A stretch of 12,710 nt of DNA from an uncultured Bacteroidales bacterium (GTDB taxonomy: Bacteria; Bacteroidota; Bacteroidia; Bacteroidales; Paludibacteraceae), in NCBI GenBank assembly GCA_937886455.1, contig CALGCU010000163.1:1-12710 (forward strand), read 5' to 3'. Positions 7,275 to 12,710 of this stretch are shown piece by piece. The stretch's first letter is position 1. Every line of letters begins with the position of its first letter. The notes under the pieces were generated by a model that was given only the letters and a program-made list of their open reading frames with translations, was not told where the DNA came from and made no database searches. A program made the translations under genes and the position numbers.

Positions 7275-8548
7275 TATAATTCTTCAATATCATCATCTAT
7301 GCCGGTCTCATCCAATTCTATCACTTTAATTTCATCATTTGTCTCTGCTATTTGGTCAACATCTGCAACCTCTTGATTTTCGGCTCTCCTTTTTTCCACA
7401 TCATTACTCAATGCCAACAATACACCTATATACAGACTCATAATAGAGATAGATGATCCCCCATGTCCAATGAGAGGCAAACCTTGTCCGGTAACAGGCA
7501 CATATCCAATCACCACCAACACATTTATCAACACTTGCAACATAATCATCAACATCAATCCAATAGAAGCCAATGCAACAAACATATTCTCCGAACGAAT
7601 AGCCAATCTCCCAATCCTAAAAAACAAAGTCAGATAGAGCATCAACACAAATATCCCTCCCGCCAAGCCATACTCTTCTATGATGATAGTAAATATCGAG
7701 TCGGCATACGCCAATGGGACATAATCCCTTTGTACACTATTACCGGGACCTACTCCAAAGAATCCTCCCCTCGCAATGGCTATTTTTCCATGTGTAATCT
7801 GCCTATGCAGGTCATCCATTGGATTTTGAGGCACACTTTCGTCCTCTTGAACCCATCTATCCACACGATTCACCCATGTAGTTACACGTTCTAAGATATC
7901 TGGAATATTGTCTTGTGGCACACTCTTCACAATAAAATAGAGTGACACACACAGCAATGCTCCAATCACCAAAGGTACTCCTATTTTTAGCCACTTCTTT
8001 GTTAAGTCTGAAAGCGCCAACATAACAAAGATAACTACTAAAATCAGTGCCACAGTAGAGAAGTTAGATGGAAAAATAGGTAAACATATAGCAAGTGTAC
8101 AAGCCACAACAGCCCAATACAATTTTTTTTCATCCATCTGGCCTTTTCTCGACAACAAATCTGCCACAACCAAAACCAGTCCCAACTTAGCCCCTTCTGA
8201 TGGCTGGAATCGAATAATTATATCCACCCACCTTAGAGCTCCATTCAATTTAACTCCAATACCTGGAACATACATCAAACACAAAAAAATGAAGAAGGAA
8301 ATACCCACCACATAACCAAAGAGACGAATAAAGCGAACAGATGTAAAATGAAGCAACCATGCACAAAAACCACCCAACAACAAATAACTCATGTGCGACA
8401 TGATAGGGTTCCAATATGATGTATCCTCCTTATAGACAAAGTAACTACTTGCACTAAACATTACTATAATAGACACTAAACACAGAAGGACATAAATTCC
8501 CCATATCCCCTGATCACCTCTAAAGTATTTTCGTAGAAATTTATTCAT
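7274..8548 (-). CDS. ftsW: FtsW, SEDS peptidoglycan glycosyltransferase of the septum
   Basis: A 424-residue polytopic membrane protein of the SEDS family. FtsW polymerises lipid II at the division site together with a class B penicillin-binding protein. Visible landmarks are about ten membrane segments, GALRWVDI..RFQPSEGAKL (103-122, the usual G-RRW..FQPSE.AK block), a large extracytoplasmic loop (about 205-265), GVGPGNSVQRDYVPLAYADSIF (265-286, containing the conserved Asp283) and PVTGQGLPLIGHGGSSI (351-367, the usual P..G..LP..S.GGSS block). I call FtsW rather than RodA because murG follows directly. The last 43 or so residues are a cytoplasmic acidic tail (DETGIDDDIEEL at the end). It starts 8 bp after the DUF4924-like gene and its stop overlaps the murG start. 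Confidence 0.93.
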   Translation of the reverse strand: MNKFLRKYFRGDQGIWGIYVLLCLVSIIVMFSASSYFVYKEDTSYWNPIMSHMSYLLLGGFCAWLLHFTSVRFIRLFGYVVGISFFIFLCLMYVPGIGVKLNGALRWVDIIIRFQPSEGAKLGLVLVVADLLSRKGQMDEKKLYWAVVACTLAICLPIFPSNFSTVALILVVIFVMLALSDLTKKWLKIGVPLVIGALLCVSLYFIVKSVPQDNIPDILERVTTWVNRVDRWVQEDESVPQNPMDDLHRQITHGKIAIARGGFFGVGPGNSVQRDYVPLAYADSIFTIIIEEYGLAGGIFVLMLYLTLFFRIGRLAIRSENMFVALASIGLMLMIMLQVLINVLVVIGYVPVTGQGLPLIGHGGSSISIMSLYIGVLLALSNDVEKRRAENQEVADVDQIAETNDEIKVIELDETGIDDDIEEL

Positions 8549-8556
8549 GTATGTAT

Positions 8557-9090
8557 TTACTCCTCTTCTCTTTGAGTCGAATATGCCACCGAAAGCATAG
8601 ACAACAATTTAGAAACCTCTTTTTGCGTGTTCAAGGTATCCTCTCCCACTTCCTTGTGTTGGCGTTTAAGTTGCATAACTCCATATAGAAACACAAAACA
8701 GATTTCAACATCGCCACACTGCGGATGATTTGATTTACTTTTTAATAATTGCAAAGCTGGCAAAAGTTGGTAGAACTTAGCATTGTAAGCTGGCATTTGT
8801 CCTTCTTGCAAGCACACCTGATGCAATTCTTCCAATTCATTAAGTGTATTCTTCACCAATTGCACATGTCCGTTTTTGAGCACCCCTTCTTCCCTCATCA
8901 TATCTACCAAACTCTCATACCACTCATAGATTTGCTTCCTCTGACTTCCTTCTGCCTGATAACCTTCCACAACATGCTGATCTATGAGTTCCATATCCGC
9001 ATTCAGCGCACGAATAAGGTCTTCCACATGCCACATGTAGAGCAAATACTCTGCTATATTGGTATTCTTTAATTGCTTAGCTATTAACAT
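8557..9090 (-). CDS. DUF4924-like helical protein of unknown function
   Basis: A 177-residue soluble protein, predicted mostly helical, with no signal peptide, membrane segment or catalytic motif that I recognise. The opening MLIAKQLKNTNIAEYLLYMWHVEDLIRAL resembles the Bacteroidota family DUF4924, which has no known function; the match is from memory. A C-terminal cysteine-containing hydrophobic helix (C125 to V138) is the only other marked feature. The frame stays open to an ATG at 9121-9123. I choose the ATG at 9088-9090 because the family starts there and it cuts the overlap with the S4 gene from 47 to 14 nt. It sits 8 bp before ftsW in the same presumed transcript. Confidence 0.72.
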   Translation of the reverse strand: MLIAKQLKNTNIAEYLLYMWHVEDLIRALNADMELIDQHVVEGYQAEGSQRKQIYEWYESLVDMMREEGVLKNGHVQLVKNTLNELEELHQVCLQEGQMPAYNAKFYQLLPALQLLKSKSNHPQCGDVEICFVFLYGVMQLKRQHKEVGEDTLNTQKEVSKLLSMLSVAYSTQREEE

Positions 9091-9508
9091 CGTCTTCGTC
9101 TGCTTCAAAATCATCCATATCATCGTCCCAGTCCAATGGGTCGATAAATAATTCTAAATCACGTCTTTCCTTCTTTGTAGGCCTTCCTGTACCCCTCGCT
9201 CTTCCCGTAGCATGCGCCAACCTATTAAGTTCTAATAACTGCAATTGGTCGGGAGTGGTAACATCTTGCATAAAGTCAGCCACCAGTTTGGCTGCCATTC
9301 GGTTGTGAGCCAAAGCCAACACCTTATAGGAAAAAACCACCGGCGAGCGTTTCACCTGATACACCTCTCCCACCTTAACCACATGGGAGGGTTTGATGGT
9401 CTGACCATTGCAGGTCACTTTCCCCTTTTTACACGCCTCAGCCGCCAAACTACGCGTTTTATACACGCGCACCGCCCACAACCACTTATCTACACGAACT
9501 TCTGCCAT
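9077..9508 (-). CDS. hslR: S4-domain RNA-binding protein of the Hsp15 (HslR) family
   Basis: A 143-residue cytoplasmic RNA-binding protein. Residues 1-60 are an S4 domain (VRVDKWLWAVRVYKTRSLAAEACKKGKV). E. coli Hsp15 binds free 50S subunits that carry a stranded peptidyl-tRNA; the Bacillus relative RqcP works in ribosome quality control. R5, D7, R14 and R19 line up with the conserved basic/acidic positions at the start of those proteins. A basic stretch follows at 103-116 (RARGTGRPTKKERR), then a very acidic tail at 126-140 (DWDDDMDDFEADEDD). It begins one base after the argS stop, so co-translation is likely. Subfamily (Hsp15 versus RqcP-like) is inferred; the S4 fold is certain. Confidence 0.87.
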   Translation of the reverse strand: MAEVRVDKWLWAVRVYKTRSLAAEACKKGKVTCNGQTIKPSHVVKVGEVYQVKRSPVVFSYKVLALAHNRMAAKLVADFMQDVTTPDQLQLLELNRLAHATGRARGTGRPTKKERRDLELFIDPLDWDDDMDDFEADEDDVNS

Positions 9509-9509
9509 C

Positions 9510-11300
9510 TTACATGCGCTCAGGCACTTCTATACCCAACAATCCCATCGCACTCTTGATCACCTTAGCTACATTGGCAGAAAGTGTAATACGCATTTGC
9601 TTCACAGTTTCATCGGTTTCACCCAAGATGCTATAATCATGGTAGAATTGGTTATATTCTTTCACCAATTCATACGTGTAATTTGCTATCACTGCAGGGC
9701 TAAATTCCGTTCCTGCTTCTTTCACCACTTCCGGATAATTTCCGAGCAACTGAATCAGTTGAACCTCTTTTTCTTTCAGTGAGACATTGTCATTCACCAC
9801 ACCGGCTGTGATTCCTTGCGCTTCTGCTTTACGCAACACTGAGCGAATACGAGCATAAGTATATTGTATGAAAGGTCCGGTATTTCCATTAAAATCAATG
9901 GATTCCTTCGGGTTAAACAACATATTCTTACGAGGATCCACCTTCAAAATAAAGTATTTCAGCGCACCCAGTCCCACAACACGTGACACATCAGCTATTT
10001 CTTGCTCACTACATTCCTCCAGTTTACCCAACTCTTGGGTCGTTTCACGCGCAGTGTCTATCATATCTTGAGCCAAATCATCAGCATCCACCACAGTTCC
10101 CTCACGACTCTTCATTTTTCCTTCCGGCAATTCCACCATACCATACGAGAAGTGAACCAACTCTTTACCCCACTTGAATCCCAGTTTATCCAACAAGATA
10201 GACAACACTTGGAAATGATAGTTTTGTTCATTACCCACCACATAGACCATTTTATCAATCGGATAATCATCAAAGCGTAACTTGGCTGTACCTATATCCT
10301 GCGTCATATACACTGAAGTACCATCCGTACGCAACAACAACTTTTCATCCAATCCTTCCGGTTTCAGGTCGGCCCACACTGAGCCATCCTCACGTTGGTA
10401 GAAAACGCCATTTCTAAGACCCTCTTCCACCTTTGATTTACCAATCAGATAGGTGTCTGATTCATAATAAATCTTATCAAAATCAACACCCAACAGCTTA
10501 TATGTGGCATCAAATCCTTCATACACCCACTGGTTCATCGTTTTCCACAACTCACGCACCTCCGCATCTCCTTGCTCCCATTTGAGCAACATGGCTTGTG
10601 CCTCTTTCATCAATGGAGCTTCGCGCTTGGCTGTTTCTTCATCCATGCCCTGTTCTTCCATCAGCTGACGCACTTGTTTTTTATATTCCACATCAAACTT
10701 CACATAATAATCACCCACCAAATGGTCACCCTTCTTTCCACTGCTTGCAGGAGTCTCGTTATTACCAAAAAGTTTCCATGCTAACATTGATTTACAGATA
10801 TGAATACCTCTATCATTCACAATATTGGTTTTCACCACCTTCCATCCATTCGCTTTCTGTATTTCTGAAATACTATACCCTAAAAGATTATTACGGATAT
10901 GTCCCAAATGAAGAGGCTTATTGGTATTAGGTGAGGAATACTCCACCATCATCAATGGTGAGTCTGCTGTTGATTCTCGGCGTCCAAAATTTGGAGTGGC
11001 AGCAATATCATTTAAACGCTTATTCCAATACGTATCGGCTATCACTATGTTCAAGAACCCTTTAATCACATTGTAGCCTGCCACATATTCAGCATGCTTT
11101 TCCTGTAAATACACACCCAGTTCCTGACCCACTTGCTCAGGAGATTTACGCGCCATTTTCACAAAAGGAAAAATCACTACTGTCAAGTGACCTTCAAACT
11201 CTTTTTTCGTTTTCTGCACTTGCACTTGATTGAGTTCCACTTCTGCTCCATAAAGCGTTTTTACAGCCTCCTGTACTCCTTTCGCTAATAATACTTCCAT
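9510..11300 (-). CDS. argS: Arginyl-tRNA synthetase
   Basis: ArgRS attaches arginine to tRNA-Arg using ATP. The 596-residue protein is of usual size and complete. It has an N-terminal Add-1 tRNA-binding domain (about 1-90), a class I catalytic core with SSPNTNKPLHLGHIRNN (122-138; HLGH is the HIGH signature) and KMKSREG (395-401; the KMSKS loop in its family-typical degenerate form), and an all-helical DALR anticodon-binding domain (about 475-596) that includes NGNTGPFIQYTYARI (471-485) and ends in EVPERM. The start MEVLLAKGVQEAV is preceded by an AT-rich leader with no ribosome-binding motif, as is normal for Bacteroidota. A promoter lies about 85 bp upstream, making this the likely first gene of a six-gene unit ending with mutS2. 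Confidence 0.96.
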   Translation of the reverse strand: MEVLLAKGVQEAVKTLYGAEVELNQVQVQKTKKEFEGHLTVVIFPFVKMARKSPEQVGQELGVYLQEKHAEYVAGYNVIKGFLNIVIADTYWNKRLNDIAATPNFGRRESTADSPLMMVEYSSPNTNKPLHLGHIRNNLLGYSISEIQKANGWKVVKTNIVNDRGIHICKSMLAWKLFGNNETPASSGKKGDHLVGDYYVKFDVEYKKQVRQLMEEQGMDEETAKREAPLMKEAQAMLLKWEQGDAEVRELWKTMNQWVYEGFDATYKLLGVDFDKIYYESDTYLIGKSKVEEGLRNGVFYQREDGSVWADLKPEGLDEKLLLRTDGTSVYMTQDIGTAKLRFDDYPIDKMVYVVGNEQNYHFQVLSILLDKLGFKWGKELVHFSYGMVELPEGKMKSREGTVVDADDLAQDMIDTARETTQELGKLEECSEQEIADVSRVVGLGALKYFILKVDPRKNMLFNPKESIDFNGNTGPFIQYTYARIRSVLRKAEAQGITAGVVNDNVSLKEKEVQLIQLLGNYPEVVKEAGTEFSPAVIANYTYELVKEYNQFYHDYSILGETDETVKQMRITLSANVAKVIKSAMGLLGIEVPERM

Positions 11301-11574
11301 ATTCCTATATTTATATTCTTTTCGTTTTTATTATACTAAAAATACTCTTTTTTTAATTCACCTGCCTTATTTCCCCAAATTTATGCAAAGATAATGCAAA
11401 CAAGCGAAAATCCATATAAATAAACATGTAATTTTCTCCTCACAAAGATAGAACATCTTCATTTCCTATTCTTACTTTATGTTACCTTACGTCACATTCC
11501 TTGACAATAAATCACTTTTCATTACATTTCTCCTTTCACAAACGGTTGTCCACAAAACAACTCTCTTATACAAT
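11301..11574. other. Gene-free leader and promoter region upstream of argS
   Basis: An AT-rich stretch without a credible gene on either strand; the short frames here are open only because of base composition. It holds the argS promoter (11386-11416), a leader of about 80 nt, and a second copy of the -7 motif on the minus strand (TATCTTTG, 11450-11443) that lacks a matching -33 box. I see no riboswitch, tRNA or small-RNA signature. Confidence 0.6.
11386..11416 (-). promoter_or_regulatory. Bacteroidota-type promoter for the argS-mutS2 cluster
   Basis: On the minus strand TATG (11416-11413, one mismatch to TTTG) is followed after 19 bp by TATCTTTG (11393-11386), a full TAnnTTTG match. Transcription should start near 11379-11382. 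With no other comparable promoter noticed between the next five tightly spaced genes, this is the best candidate to drive the whole cluster. Confidence 0.6.
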
Positions 11575-11608
11575 AAAAAAGTCGTCGGCACTTAATCCGA
11601 CGACTTTT
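11575..11608 (-). terminator. Strong intrinsic terminator after the secreted-protein gene
   Basis: GTCGTCGG (11581-11588) and CCGACGAC (11597-11604) form a perfect 8-bp GC-rich stem with an 8-nt loop. Flanking AAAA/TTTT extends it to 12 bp. Read on the minus strand it is followed by a run of six T, beginning 24 nt after the stop at 11633. The plus strand carries four T, so it could work both ways, but no plus-strand gene runs into it. It separates the secreted-protein gene from argS. Confidence 0.9.
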
Positions 11609-11632
11609 CCTTGCGTTGTATCTAACTCTTTC

Positions 11633-12710
11633 CTATTCCACCATAATTCGGAAGTACTGACGTTCACCTTCACGAGGAGTCACTTCCAATAAGTACATTC
11701 CCTTGTTATGAGGAGCTCTCAAAACAGAATTATTTTGTGTATTATCCACTTCATAGCGATTACCCATCACATCATAGAACACAGCTGTCACCTCAGTCTC
11801 CGCCGTCACTCTTAATTCACCCTTAGGTGCTACACGGGATGGATTAACAGCAATCTGACTTGCTCCATTAAGCACCGGAGTATAAGGACAAGTCATCACT
11901 GCCTTACCATCAGATGCTCTCGTCAATAAAACAGCATACTCAGCACCCTCCTCCAAGGTCACGCCTTGTTGATAATATCTTGAAGATGTTTGACCCGCTA
12001 TAGGTTGTCCATTCTTGTACCATTGGAAACCAACGAAGTCATAACCTCCGTTATACTCTTTGTTCAATACCACCAACACATCATCCCATTTCTGAACAAA
12101 CACACTCGCCGGATAATAAAGAGTAAATGCAATATCAAACTCTTTATTACCACAATCAGGCGTAGCATCTTCCACAGTTATTTTCGCCGTATAATGGTCG
12201 GGTTCCACTGCTCCCGCAGGAATTGGAATCACAAAATGCGTATCTGTCACTGTCAATTCTCCATTTTGGAATCCTTGTGCCAAAGCTGCTTGATCAAAGG
12301 TTATAGTAGCACGTTGAATAGTTCCTTTATACTTATCATAGGGCACTAAAATTTCCTTTTCATCTGGACATATTTGTTCGGGCAATGCGCCCACAGACAT
12401 ATCTAAACATTGCAACACTGTAATATGATAGTAAACCGTACTATCACAACCATTCATACGTTCAAACACTTCTGTTAATTCAACATTTTCATAATACACC
12501 TGACCATTCATGTGCATGTATTCATCCTTATAGGTACCTGTTACATGAGTCACCACAGAATCCCACACTTGCACACCCACTATCACTACACTGTCACATG
12601 CATAGTAGAGTGTATCCAACTGCGTTTCGTTATATTCCTTTCCGTTAAATATATACGGCAAGTCCGTCTTACATACGTCCGCTTTATAAGAAATAGTATC
12701 CGGACTACCC
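11633..12710 (-). CDS. C-terminal part of a large secreted protein, T9SS-type sorting end
   Basis: Only the last 358 residues are inside the window; the frame stays open to the right edge, so the start lies beyond it. A TTG at 12661 is merely an internal codon. From the edge come two Cys-containing repeats: one with YIFNGKEYNETQ...YYACDSVV, one with YMHMNGQVYYENVE...MNGCDSTVYYHITV. These resemble the NG..Y....CDS repeats common in giant Bacteroidota surface proteins. A beta-rich segment follows (ALPEQICPDEKEI to TLYYPASVF), then an Ig-like piece with FQWYKNGQPIAGQTSSRYY. The last 75 or so residues look like a type IX secretion sorting domain: FYDVMGNRYEV, NKGMYLLEV and the final FRIMVE. It is presumably exported and anchored at or released from the cell surface. 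The ligand or role is unknown. A strong terminator follows 24 nt after the TAG stop. Confidence 0.75.
   Translation of the reverse strand, partial: GSPDTISYKADVCKTDLPYIFNGKEYNETQLDTLYYACDSVVIVGVQVWDSVVTHVTGTYKDEYMHMNGQVYYENVELTEVFERMNGCDSTVYYHITVLQCLDMSVGALPEQICPDEKEILVPYDKYKGTIQRATITFDQAALAQGFQNGELTVTDTHFVIPIPAGAVEPDHYTAKITVEDATPDCGNKEFDIAFTLYYPASVFVQKWDDVLVVLNKEYNGGYDFVGFQWYKNGQPIAGQTSSRYYQQGVTLEEGAEYAVLLTRASDGKAVMTCPYTPVLNGASQIAVNPSRVAPKGELRVTAETEVTAVFYDVMGNRYEVDNTQNNSVLRAPHNKGMYLLEVTPREGERQYFRIMVE

Noticed and set aside
7463..7894. 143-residue plus-strand frame opposite ftsW
   Set aside because: It is rich in His, Asn and Gln, which is what the complement of a membrane-protein gene gives; no independent support.
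9123..9123. Upstream ATG (9121-9123) for the DUF4924-like gene
   Set aside because: It adds MIWMILKQTKT before the family-typical N-terminus and deepens the overlap with hslR to 47 nt.
12659..12661. TTG as the start of the right-hand gene
   Set aside because: The same frame stays open through 12709 with repeat-like sequence (DTISYKADVCKTDLPY), so this is an internal Leu codon of a partial gene.

Overview
The window looks like chromosomal DNA from a member of the Bacteroidales. Four things point there. Upstream regions carry Bacteroidota-type promoters (TTTG-like -33 box, 19-20 bp, TAnnTTTG -7 box) and no Shine-Dalgarno motifs. The lipoprotein at the left is built from OB-like domains of the DUF6359 type. 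A DUF4924-like protein is present. The right-hand gene ends in what looks like a type IX secretion C-terminal sorting domain. I cannot name a genus.

Layout. 32-1315 (minus): a lipoprotein gene with two DUF6359-like repeats and a third OB-like domain cut by an in-frame TAA at 203-205. The reading frame continues with recognisable protein as far as 34, so the gene is probably freshly truncated. 1316-1573: divergent intergenic region with one good promoter facing each way. 1574-3700 (plus): CPA2-type cation/proton antiporter with a UspA-like C-terminal half, converging on mutS2 with only 12 bp between stop codons. 3713-11300 (minus): six tightly packed genes that read like one transcription unit, in transcription order argS, hslR-like S4 gene, DUF4924-like gene, ftsW, murG, mutS2. 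The junctions are 1 bp, a 14-nt overlap, 8 bp, a TAATG stop/start overlap, and 40 bp holding an inverted repeat. 11301-11632: argS promoter region and a strong intrinsic terminator for the next gene. 11633-12710 (minus): the C-terminal part of a large secreted protein that runs off the right edge.

How the genes fit together. ArgRS charges tRNA-Arg. The S4 protein resembles Hsp15/RqcP factors that act on stalled 50S-peptidyl-tRNA complexes, and MutS2 with its Smr domain acts on DNA junctions and/or collided ribosomes. FtsW polymerises septal peptidoglycan from the lipid II made by MurG. The unit therefore mixes translation upkeep with a piece of the division and cell-wall (dcw) cluster that has lost its usual neighbours within this window. 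I saw no tRNA or rRNA, CRISPR array, transposase, phage gene or toxin-antitoxin pair. I do not see convincing evidence of a wholly new system. The best leads are the broken lipoprotein gene, the unusual operon composition, and the unfinished secreted repeat protein.
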